Positions 50,625-57,973 of a stretch of 64,000 bases of DNA are shown here, one piece after another. Within the stretch, counting starts at the first letter, position 1, and each line of letters begins with the position of its first letter. The notes beneath the pieces are model-generated. The model searched no databases and was not told the origin of the DNA. It saw only the letters and a program-made list of their open reading frames with translations. A program made the translations under genes and the position numbers. The stretch comes from Actinosynnema pretiosum (GTDB taxonomy: Bacteria; Actinomycetota; Actinomycetes; Mycobacteriales; Pseudonocardiaceae). The stretch is taken from assembly GCF_024171695.1 (NCBI RefSeq), contig NZ_JAMTCF010000018.1, positions 62,001 through 126,000 on the forward strand, given 5' to 3'.

Positions 50625-52103
50625 ATGGTCGCGGTGGTGAGGGGGCGCACCGACCGGGTCGTCGTGGTCGGCGCGGGTCTGGCGGGGTTGTCCGCGGCGC
50701 TGCACCTGCGGGGCGCCGGGCACGAGGTGACCGTGGTGGAGCGCCTGGCGCACCCCGGCGGTCTGGCGGGCAGGTTGGACGTCGGCGGCTACCGGATCGA
50801 CCCCGGCCCGACCGTGCTGACCATGCCCGAGCTGATCGACGACGCGCTCGGCGCGGTCGGTCGCAAGCTCGACGATCTCGTCGAGCTGCTGCCGCTGCAC
50901 CCGGCGTACCGGGCGCGGTTCGCCGACGGCACCAGCCTGGACGTGCACACCGAGGCCGAGGCCATGCACCGGTCGATCACCGACTTCGCCGGTCCCGCCG
51001 AGGCCGACGGCTACCTGCGGCTGCGGGCCTGGCTGCGCAAGCTGTACGAGGTGGAGCGGGACCGGTTCATCGGGGCGAACTTCGACACCCCGCTCGACCT
51101 GGTCGGCCCCGACCTGCTGAAGCTGGCCGCGCTCGGCGGGTTCTCCTCGCTGGAGCGGGGCGTGGGCAAGCACCTGCGCGACGAGCGGCTGCGCAGGGCG
51201 TTCACCTTCCAGGCGCTGTACGCGGGCGTCGCGCCCCGGCACGCGCTCGGCGCGTACGGCGTCATCGCCTACATGGACACCATCGCGGGCGTGTCGTTCC
51301 CGCGCGGCGGGATGCGCGCGGTGCCGCAGGCCATGGCGGACGCCGCCGAGGGCGCGGGCGTCGAGTTCCACTACGGCACGGCCGCGCTGCGCCTGGAGCG
51401 CGCGGGCGAGCGGGTCACCGCCGTGGTCACCGAGGGCGGGCGGCTGCCGTGCGACGCGGTCGTGCTGGCCGCCGGTCCCGCGCTCAGCGCCGAGCTGCTC
51501 GGGGACGTGCCGCGCCGCCCGGTGCCCACCCGCTGGTCGCCGTCGGCGGTGGTCGCGCACCTGGCCGCCGACGCGGTCAGCGAGGACCTGGCGCACCACA
51601 CCATCTCGTTCGGGCGGGCCTGGAACGGCACGTTCGACGAGATCGTGCGCGACGGCAAGCTGATGTCCGACCCGTCGCTGCTGCTCACCACGCCGAGCCT
51701 GACCGATCCGGGCCTGGCGCCCGAGGGCAAGCACCTGCACTACCTGCTGGCGCCCTGCCCGAACCTGGACCGCGCGCCGCTGCGCTGGGACGCGCTCGGC
51801 CCCCGGTACGCGGAGGAGCTGGTGGAGGAGGTCGTCAAGCGCAAGCTCGTCGGCTCGGCCTCGGACGTCGAGCTGCTGTCGCTGAGCACCCCGGACGACT
51901 GGGCGCGCGACGGCCAACCGGCGGGCACGCCGTTCTCCGCCGCGCACACGTTCCTGCAGACCGGTCCGTTCCGGCAGCGCAACCTTCCGCGCCGCCGGGG
52001 CAATGTCGTGCTCGCCGGAAGTGGGACCACCCCTGGTGTCGGAATTCCGCCAGTGGTGATTTCCGGTCGGCTGGCTGCGGCCCGACTGCGGGCCCCGCAG
52101 TAA
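50625..52103 (+). CDS. crtI: Phytoene desaturase CrtI
   Basis: The 492-residue FAD enzyme has VVVGAGLAGLSAALHLRGAG at the N-terminus, the GGYRIDPGPTVLTMP block of CrtI, and the C-terminal block VVLAGSGTTPGVGIPPVVIS. It desaturates phytoene to lycopene. I chose the ATG after GAAGAGG; an upstream in-frame start would add 38 residues before the FAD motif. It lies 157 bp after crtE. The last codons overlap a shift to AT-richer DNA (52100-52290), which may contain the roadblock promoter. Confidence 0.94.
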   Translation: MVAVVRGRTDRVVVVGAGLAGLSAALHLRGAGHEVTVVERLAHPGGLAGRLDVGGYRIDPGPTVLTMPELIDDALGAVGRKLDDLVELLPLHPAYRARFADGTSLDVHTEAEAMHRSITDFAGPAEADGYLRLRAWLRKLYEVERDRFIGANFDTPLDLVGPDLLKLAALGGFSSLERGVGKHLRDERLRRAFTFQALYAGVAPRHALGAYGVIAYMDTIAGVSFPRGGMRAVPQAMADAAEGAGVEFHYGTAALRLERAGERVTAVVTEGGRLPCDAVVLAAGPALSAELLGDVPRRPVPTRWSPSAVVAHLAADAVSEDLAHHTISFGRAWNGTFDEIVRDGKLMSDPSLLLTTPSLTDPGLAPEGKHLHYLLAPCPNLDRAPLRWDALGPRYAEELVEEVVKRKLVGSASDVELLSLSTPDDWARDGQPAGTPFSAAHTFLQTGPFRQRNLPRRRGNVVLAGSGTTPGVGIPPVVISGRLAAARLRAPQ

Positions 52104-52291
52104 CGGCCTGAGCACTCTTTGTAGTGATATTTCTGCTCCGTAAGAGTGAGCAGGGCAATCATAAGATTTCTGTTAGTAACGATTCTCACCTGATCGATGG
52201 CTTTATGGCCCTGTTCTGTAGGCGAAACGGCCGTCACCCTAGGTACTCTGCGTGGCAGATCGGGAATGAATCCAAGTGTGGAGGTCCGAGG

Positions 52292-52660
52292 GTGAACATC
52301 GACGAGGCGTTGCGCGAGGCGATGGCTGTGGAAGGCGCCGTCGGCGTGTCGCTGGTCGACTACGACAGCGGCATGACCCTCGGTCAGCAGGGCGGGAACG
52401 CGCTGCTCGACCTTGAGGCTGCGGGTGCGGGCAACACCGAGGTGATCCGGGCGAAGCTCCGGACGATCGCCTCGTTGCAGCTCGACGACACCATCGAGGA
52501 CATCCTGATCACGCTGCAGCGGCAGTACCACATCATCCGGCCCCTGCCGGAGGCCAAGGGCAGCAGACTGTTCCTCTACCTGGTGCTCGACCGCACACGG
52601 GCGAACCTCGCCCTGGCGCGCCACCACCTGCGCCGGGTCGACCAGGCCCTGATCGTATGA
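52292..52660 (+). CDS. Roadblock/LC7-like protein (first of pair)
   Basis: A 122-residue protein with the alpha/beta roadblock pattern: NIDEALREAMAVEGAVGVSLVD at the start, then LEAAGAGNTEVIRAKLRTIA and YLVLDRTRANLALARHHLRR. Roadblock proteins regulate small GTPases in bacterial conservons and gliding systems. The GTG lies 10 bp after GGAGG. The stop overlaps the next start (ATGA), so this pair is made together. No GTPase or histidine kinase gene is adjacent. Confidence 0.7.
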   Translation: MNIDEALREAMAVEGAVGVSLVDYDSGMTLGQQGGNALLDLEAAGAGNTEVIRAKLRTIASLQLDDTIEDILITLQRQYHIIRPLPEAKGSRLFLYLVLDRTRANLALARHHLRRVDQALIV

Positions 52661-53079
52661 CGCGGCCCGGCGGCAACCGGATGCAGATCCACCTGAGCGA
52701 CCCCGCGGTTCTCGCGGAGCTGCTCGGGCGGGTCCGCCGGGAGATCGAAGGCATCGAGAGCGCCATTGCCACCAGCCGCGACGGCATCGTTCTGGCGCTC
52801 GACACCGAGGCGGACACCCCGGAAGCGGACCAGATGGCCGCCCACGCCGCGGCCATGGCCGCGGCGGCGGCGGGAATCGGGTTCCGGTTCATCGAGGTGT
52901 CCAAGCTCGGCAGGCTCCAGGGCGTGCTGCTGGAGGGGGAACGGGGCTGCATCGCGGTCCTGCCCCTCAGCGGGACGCTCCTGCTGCTGCTGATGGGGTC
53001 GCCGGGGGTGGCCCTCGGCCGCTTCACGGTCGCGGCCAAGCGGGCGATGAACATCATCCTGTCGCCCGAGGCCTACTGA
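52657..53079 (+). CDS. Roadblock/LC7-domain protein (second of pair)
   Basis: A 140-residue protein with a clearer roadblock domain: EGIESAIATSRDGIVLALDTEA is followed by MAAHAAAMAAAAAGIGFRFI and a beta-strand pair VLLEGERGCIAVLPLSGTLL. It probably forms a hetero- or homodimer with the preceding roadblock protein. The terminator hairpin at 53167-53193 follows. Confidence 0.75.
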   Translation: MTRPGGNRMQIHLSDPAVLAELLGRVRREIEGIESAIATSRDGIVLALDTEADTPEADQMAAHAAAMAAAAAGIGFRFIEVSKLGRLQGVLLEGERGCIAVLPLSGTLLLLLMGSPGVALGRFTVAAKRAMNIILSPEAY

Positions 53080-53166
53080 CCGAGGCCGATCCGGAGGGGA
53101 CACCCCTCCACCAGGGCCGGAACGGCGCCCCCTCGGGGCGCGGCAGTCCCGGCCCGCGCGGGTGTG

Positions 53167-53193
53167 CGGGCCGCCAGCACCGCTGGCGGCCCG
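53167..53193 (+). terminator. Terminator hairpin after roadblock pair
   Basis: CGGGCCGCCAGC and GCTGGCGGCCCG form a perfect 12-bp stem with a 3-nt ACC loop. Confidence 0.75.
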
Positions 53194-53345
53194 ACCCGCG
53201 CCCCTCCGCACGTCCCACCTCCGGCACGTCCCACCACCCCTGTCTTCCCGCAGGGCGGCGGACGGCGCGAGCCCCGCGACGTGGACAGCCCTCGGGCATC
53301 CCGGTAAGCATGGTCGCGGAGTCCGGGATGTTGGAGGTTCGAGCT

Positions 53346-54350
53346 GTGCGGTCGCTGCGCATCCACTTCACGATGCTCGACCTGGCGAGGACGAGGGTCG
53401 CGGGGGACAGCGACCCGCTGTGGGAGGTCGTCCTCAGCGGCTTCCGGCTGAACTACCGCTACCGGGACAACGAGCACCTCTTCGGCGCGTGGAAGCGGAG
53501 CGTCCTCACCGACCCCAACCGCGCCGGACCGGCCCGCGCGGGCGCCCGGCTGCTGTCCGTGCTCGCCCCGAAAGGCCCGTACTTCCCGGACTTCCTCACC
53601 CCCACCGGAACGGCGGGCGGGTTCGAGGCCGGGCTGGAGGCCATCCGCGCCACCCCGCGCCGCAGGCTGCGCGCCGAGATGGCCAAGCTCGCGCAGGAGT
53701 CCCCGGTCCCCGCGCGGTTCCTGCCGGTGGCCGAGGGCAGGCCCGACGCGCTCGGCGCGCTGGCCACCGTGCTCCGGTCCTACCGGGACGCCGTGATCAC
53801 CCCGCACGACGGCGCGGTGCGCTCCGTGGTCTCCGCCGACGCGGCCCGCCGCACCAGGGTGCTGGCCGAGCGCGGCGTCGAGGGGCTGTTCGAGACGCTG
53901 CCGTGGGCGCGCTGGCGCCCACCGGTGCTGGAGGTCGAGTACGGCGTCGACCGCGACCTGCACCTCAACGGCCGGGGCCTGGTGCTGGTGCCGTCGTTCT
54001 TCTGCGACCGCCAGCCCATCACGCTGGCCGACCCCGACCTGCCGCCCACGCTCATCCACCCGGTGGACAAGACGGTGGGCTGGGAGGGGCTGGTTGCCGA
54101 GACGCGCGGTGGGCTCGCCGCGCTGATGGGGCCCACCAGGGCCGCGGTGCTGCTGGAGATCGCCGAGGGCGGCGGGCTGACCACCACGCAGGTCGCGCAG
54201 CGGCTGTCCACCTCGGCCGCCGCGGTCAGCAGGCACGCGGCGGTGCTGCGCTCGGCCGGGCTGGTCGACACCCGCCGGGACGGCCAGCACGTGCTGCACA
54301 CCCCGACCCTGCTCGGGCTGGGGCTGCTGGAGACGTCGGTGGTGCGCTGA
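53346..54350 (+). CDS. ArsR-type winged-helix regulator with long N-terminal domain
   Basis: A 334-residue protein. About 240 N-terminal residues of the DUF5937 type (IHFTMLDLARTRVAGDSDPLW) precede a C-terminal winged-helix HTH with GLTTTQVAQRLSTSAAAVSRHAAVLRSAGL. The GTG start follows GGAGG at a proper distance; upstream in-frame starts are less good. Such proteins are frequent in actinomycetes, probably as one-component regulators whose N-terminal domain senses a ligand. The target genes are unknown. Confidence 0.82.
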   Translation: MRSLRIHFTMLDLARTRVAGDSDPLWEVVLSGFRLNYRYRDNEHLFGAWKRSVLTDPNRAGPARAGARLLSVLAPKGPYFPDFLTPTGTAGGFEAGLEAIRATPRRRLRAEMAKLAQESPVPARFLPVAEGRPDALGALATVLRSYRDAVITPHDGAVRSVVSADAARRTRVLAERGVEGLFETLPWARWRPPVLEVEYGVDRDLHLNGRGLVLVPSFFCDRQPITLADPDLPPTLIHPVDKTVGWEGLVAETRGGLAALMGPTRAAVLLEIAEGGGLTTTQVAQRLSTSAAAVSRHAAVLRSAGLVDTRRDGQHVLHTPTLLGLGLLETSVVR

Positions 54351-54442
54351 GGCGGTGCCGATGCCGGTGCCGGTGGCGGTGCTGTCGTCGTGCCGTGCAC
54401 CAGGTGTCCGGTCGGGACTGGGACCTCCTGCTCGCGACCGGT

Positions 54443-54489
54443 GGAGCCGGGCTGTCCGGACGCCCCTGGTGCAGGACGTCCCCGGCTCC
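54443..54489. terminator. Hairpin between convergent regulator and hmp genes
   Basis: GGAGCCGGG and CCCGGCTCC are separated by 29 bp. A second, wider inverted repeat (TGCACCAGG at 54396 and CCTGGTGCA at 54465) interleaves with it. Confidence 0.5.
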
Positions 54490-54508
54490 TGCGGTGGTGC
54501 GGGGAGAA

Positions 54509-55732
54509 CTAGCTCGCGGCCTGCTCGGGCACCGGGAGCCGGTCGGCGCCGCTGGTCCACAGGTCGGAGCCGAACACCTCGAAGCGGATGCGCTCGGTGT
54601 CGACGCCGCGTCGCAGCAGCGAGGTCCGCACGTCGCGCATGAACGGCAGCGGGCCGCACAGGTAGAAGCCCGCGTCCGGGTAGGCGGGCACCGCGTCCGG
54701 GTCGACCAGGCCGGTGCGCGCGCCCTCCGGGGCGTCCTGCTCGTAGAACAGCGTGCTGGTGAACGACTCCAGCCTGCCGCCGAGCCGCTGCGCCTCCTGG
54801 GCGAGCGCGTGCCTGGCGGGGGAGCGGTCGGCGTGCACGAGCGCGACCGGGCGGTTCGGGGCGTGCTCGGCCAGGTGCTCCAGCATCGCCACCATCGGCG
54901 TGACGCCGATGCCCGCGCTGGCCAGCACGACCGGCCCCGAGCCCTCGGCGAGCGCGATGTCGCCCACCGGCGGGGTGACCCAGACCTTGTCGCCGACCTT
55001 CGTGGTCGTGGTCAGCAGCGTGGACACCTCGCCGTCCGGGGTGGAGCCGGTGCCGCGCACCCGGCGGACGGTGATCCGCAGCGCCTCGTGCCCCGCCGCC
55101 CGCGACACGGTGTACTGCCTGCCCTGCCGCACGCCGTCGGCCATCTCCAGCGCGACCGTGACGTACTGGCCCGCCAGGTGGTGCGGCACCGGCCCGGACT
55201 CGGGGGTCAGCAGCAGCGACACCGAGTCCTCGGCCTCCTCGACCCGCCCGGTGACCACCCACGGCGCGTAGATGCGCCTCGGGTCCGCGTGCAGGTCGTG
55301 GTACATGCGGGTCTCGATCGCGATCAGCTTGACCGCGAACAGCCAGTACACCTCGTCCCAGGCCGCCGCGACCTCCGCCGTGACCGCCTCGCCGAGCACC
55401 TCCTTCACCGCGCCCATCAGGTAGCGGCCGACGATCGTGTACTGCTCGGGCGTGATGCCCAGCGACACGTGCTTGTGCGCGATGCGGCTGATCACCGCGT
55501 CGAGCGGGATCTCCTGGCCCTGGCCGACCAGGTGCGCGGCGTACGCCACCACCGATCCGGCAAGCGCTTTCCGCTGCTCGCCGCTGGCCTGGTTCCCCCG
55601 GTTGAACACGTTCAGCAGCTCGGGGTTCTCCCCGAGCATCCGGCCGTAGAAGCGGGTCGCGATCTCGACCACGTGCTCCCGGACCACCGGCAGGGTGGCC
55701 GTGACGATCTCCCGCGACTGTGCGGACAACAT
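54509..55732 (-). CDS. hmp: Flavohemoprotein Hmp, nitric oxide dioxygenase
   Basis: The 407-residue protein is a globin fused to a ferredoxin-NADP reductase. Globin residues include the B10 Tyr in ATRFYGRMLGENPEL and the heme-ligand His in RIAHKHVSLGITPEQY. The FAD-binding RQYTVSRAAG and the NAD region LASAGIGVTPMVAML follow, and the C-terminus is FYLCGPLPFMRDVRTSLLRR. It oxidises nitric oxide to nitrate using O2 and NAD(P)H. It is 13 bp behind nsrR, and the operator upstream should control both genes, so expression is induced by NO. Confidence 0.95.
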   Translation of the reverse strand: MLSAQSREIVTATLPVVREHVVEIATRFYGRMLGENPELLNVFNRGNQASGEQRKALAGSVVAYAAHLVGQGQEIPLDAVISRIAHKHVSLGITPEQYTIVGRYLMGAVKEVLGEAVTAEVAAAWDEVYWLFAVKLIAIETRMYHDLHADPRRIYAPWVVTGRVEEAEDSVSLLLTPESGPVPHHLAGQYVTVALEMADGVRQGRQYTVSRAAGHEALRITVRRVRGTGSTPDGEVSTLLTTTTKVGDKVWVTPPVGDIALAEGSGPVVLASAGIGVTPMVAMLEHLAEHAPNRPVALVHADRSPARHALAQEAQRLGGRLESFTSTLFYEQDAPEGARTGLVDPDAVPAYPDAGFYLCGPLPFMRDVRTSLLRRGVDTERIRFEVFGSDLWTSGADRLPVPEQAAS

Positions 55733-55745
55733 GGCGTGGTTCCCC

Positions 55746-56171
55746 TCATTCCCTCGTCAGCGACAGCAGGACCGGTCCGGTCGGCGGGGCGATCAGGTCG
55801 CGCAGCAGCACGGTGTCCAGCGAGGCGAAGAACGCCTCGCGGGCCGTGCGCAGCGCACCGCGCAGCAGGCACGCGCGGTGCAGCGGGCAGGGACCCTGCT
55901 CGCAGTCGACCACCTCGTCCTCGCCCTCGAACCGGCGCACCACGTGACCGGCCGACACCGCCTTCGCCTCCGGCGGGACCGAGACCCCGCCGTTGCGCCC
56001 CCGCGCCGTGGTGACCAGGCCTTCCTTCTGCAGGCGCTGGACCACCTTGGCCACGTGGTTGCGCGGCACGTTCATGGTCGTCGCGAGGTCGTCCACGGTG
56101 AGCTGGGCGTCCTTGGCCGCGGCGAGCATCAGCACGCGCAGGGCGATGTCGGTGGCCTTGCTGAGGTGCAT
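55746..56171 (-). CDS. nsrR: Rrf2-family NO-sensing repressor NsrR
   Basis: The 141-residue Rrf2 protein has the winged helix LTVDDLATTMNVPRNHVAKV and three C-terminal cysteines in DCEQGPCPLHRAC (C-x4-C-x5-C). These would bind the [4Fe-4S] or [2Fe-2S] cluster that reacts with nitric oxide. Streptomyces NsrR is described with C-x5-C-x5-C, so this spacing is one residue shorter. The ATG was chosen at the usual family N-terminus (MHLSKATDIALRVL); an upstream ATG would run through the operator. It is followed by hmp. Confidence 0.9.
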   Translation of the reverse strand: MHLSKATDIALRVLMLAAAKDAQLTVDDLATTMNVPRNHVAKVVQRLQKEGLVTTARGRNGGVSVPPEAKAVSAGHVVRRFEGEDEVVDCEQGPCPLHRACLLRGALRTAREAFFASLDTVLLRDLIAPPTGPVLLSLTRE

Positions 56172-56189
56172 GATCCATAGCCTATCGAT

Positions 56190-56212
56190 AAGAGGTATCT
56201 GGGATACCTCTT
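56190..56212. promoter_or_regulatory. NsrR operator
   Basis: Perfect arms AAGAGGTATC and GATACCTCTT are separated by TGG, 18 bp upstream of the nsrR ATG. The AT-rich symmetric site fits Rrf2/NsrR recognition. Confidence 0.8.
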
Positions 56213-56317
56213 TTATGGCCTGGCTCACGGGCCAGCACTTCGGTCAGGTGGTCCGGAGGGGGTCGGGCGCCGGGCGTACGGTGCGGCACCGGAGCAGTTC
56301 AGGCGGGAGGAGCGGGC

Positions 56318-57175
56318 GTGTCCGAGTCGGTCGCGGTGCTGGGGATGGGGCTGATGGGGGCGGGCATGGCCCGCAACCTGCTGCGGGCGGGGCTGGAGGT
56401 GCGCGTGTGGAACCGGGACCCGGCCAAGTCCCGGCCGCTCGCCGACGACGGGGCGCGCGTCGCGTCCAGCGCCGCCGAAGCCGTCGCGGGCGCGGACGTC
56501 GTGCTGACGATGCTGTTCGACGCCGAGGCCACCGTCGAGGTCATGTCGGCCGCGCTGCCGTCGGCGCGCGCCGGGGTGGTGTGGGCGCAGTGCGCCACGG
56601 TCGGCGTGGACGGCGCGGCGCGGTTGGCGGCGCTGGCGGCGGAGCACGGGGCGGTGCTGGTGGACGCGCCGGTGCTCGGCACCCGCAAGCCCGCCGAGGA
56701 CGGGACGCTCACCGTGCTGGCCGCAGGCCCCGAGTCGGCGCGCGCGGCGGTGGAGCCGGTGTTCGCGGCGGTCGCGTCGCGCGTGGTGTGGGCGGGCGAG
56801 CGGGCCGACGACGGGCAGCGGCTCAAGCTGGTGGCCAACTCGTGGGTGCTGTCGGTGACCGGGGCGACCGCGCAGGCGGTGGCGCTGGCGCGAGGTCTCG
56901 GGGTGGAGCCGCAGCTGTTCCTGGACAGCGTGGCGGGCAGCGCCGTCGACACGCCGTACGCGCACCTCAAGGGCAGGGCGATGATCACGGGCGACTTCAC
57001 GCCGTCGTTCGGGATCGACGGCGCGGTGAAGGACAGCGCGCTGATCCTGGAGGCGCTGGCGGCGGGCGGCACGGACGGGCGGCTGATGGCGGCGCTGCAC
57101 GGCCTGTTCGCCGACGCGGCGGAGGTGGACGGCGCGGCGGACATGGCGGCGGTGGTGCGGGCCTACCGCACGTGA
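56318..57175 (+). CDS. 3-hydroxyisobutyrate dehydrogenase-family NAD(P)-dependent oxidoreductase
   Basis: The 285-residue protein begins with the NAD motif VAVLGMGLMGAGMARNLLRA. Next come the substrate-site block VLVDAPVLGTRKPAEDGTLTV and the catalytic-lysine block RLKLVANSWVLSVTGATAQA. The middle sequence shares the fold of the beta-hydroxyacid dehydrogenase family, which includes imine reductases. The usual catalytic motif DAPVSGG reads DAPVLGT here, so the substrate may differ. The GTG start follows AGGCGGGAGG. It is transcribed alone and divergent from nsrR. Confidence 0.85.
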   Translation: MSESVAVLGMGLMGAGMARNLLRAGLEVRVWNRDPAKSRPLADDGARVASSAAEAVAGADVVLTMLFDAEATVEVMSAALPSARAGVVWAQCATVGVDGAARLAALAAEHGAVLVDAPVLGTRKPAEDGTLTVLAAGPESARAAVEPVFAAVASRVVWAGERADDGQRLKLVANSWVLSVTGATAQAVALARGLGVEPQLFLDSVAGSAVDTPYAHLKGRAMITGDFTPSFGIDGAVKDSALILEALAAGGTDGRLMAALHGLFADAAEVDGAADMAAVVRAYRT

Positions 57176-57187
57176 GCGCGGGGCGGC

Positions 57188-57811
57188 TCACCCGCCGCCG
57201 GGCTCGGTGGCCTCGGCGATCCCGGTCTTGGCCGCGCTGACCAGCTCGACGCCGGTGCGCTCGGCGTGCGCGGCCCCGAGCCCGCTGCTCGCGCCCCCGA
57301 TCCGCTCGGGGGCGCTCGTCCCTGCGGCGGGCGCGCTCACCTCGCCCACCCCGCTGCTGCCCGCTTTGCTCGGGGCGGCCTTCCCGGCGCCCACCCGCCG
57401 GTTCGCCGCACCCTGCTTGCCGCTGGTCTTAACGCCGGGCCTGCCACCGGGCTTGCGACCAGCACCGCCCCTCGTGCCGCCGCTCGCGCGGTCCTGCCGA
57501 GGAATGGCCCGCCGAACCCCTTGCTCGACCAGCACCGCCCGGCACCGCTCCACCTCGGCCGTGACCGCTTCGAGGTACCAGCTCAGCACCGCGAACGGGA
57601 TGGACTCCCGAACCCCGGCCTCGAACCGCACCACCGCCTCGTGCTTCGGGTCCGCGTCGGACACCAGGGCGGTGGCGAAGGCGACCCCCAGCAGGTGCCG
57701 GTCGGCCTTGGGCACCGGCATCGCCTCGCACAGCTCGACCTGCCACAGCTCGGCGTCCACGTTGTAGACGTACTGAACCCCGTAATGACTCCCCGCGTGC
57801 TCCAGCGTCAT
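57188..57811 (-). CDS. Hypothetical protein with basic Gly/Ala/Lys-rich tail
   Basis: A 207-residue protein. Residues 1-105 look folded (HYGVQYVYNVDAELWQVELC, then SIPFAVLSWYLEAVTAEVER). The second half is low-complexity: a basic part (GRKPGGRPGVKTSGKQGAAN) and an Ala/Gly/Ser part. This tail recalls histone-H1-like C-termini and could bind nucleic acid or be disordered. The ATG follows GAGGGG. It converges with the preceding dehydrogenase at a gap of 12 bp. I do not recognise the family. Confidence 0.6.
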   Translation of the reverse strand: MTLEHAGSHYGVQYVYNVDAELWQVELCEAMPVPKADRHLLGVAFATALVSDADPKHEAVVRFEAGVRESIPFAVLSWYLEAVTAEVERCRAVLVEQGVRRAIPRQDRASGGTRGGAGRKPGGRPGVKTSGKQGAANRRVGAGKAAPSKAGSSGVGEVSAPAAGTSAPERIGGASSGLGAAHAERTGVELVSAAKTGIAEATEPGGG

Positions 57812-57973
57812 GCCCCTCAAGCTGCCACGCCAACGCGGTTCCGGCCATCGGACGTGCGGTGACGCCCGTCCGGATCACCCGATGCCGACCCCGCACCGGC
57901 GCGGTAAACCGCGCGCCACCCGCGTCCCGCAAACCCCATCATGATCACCACAACACGATCACCGGGGGACCGG

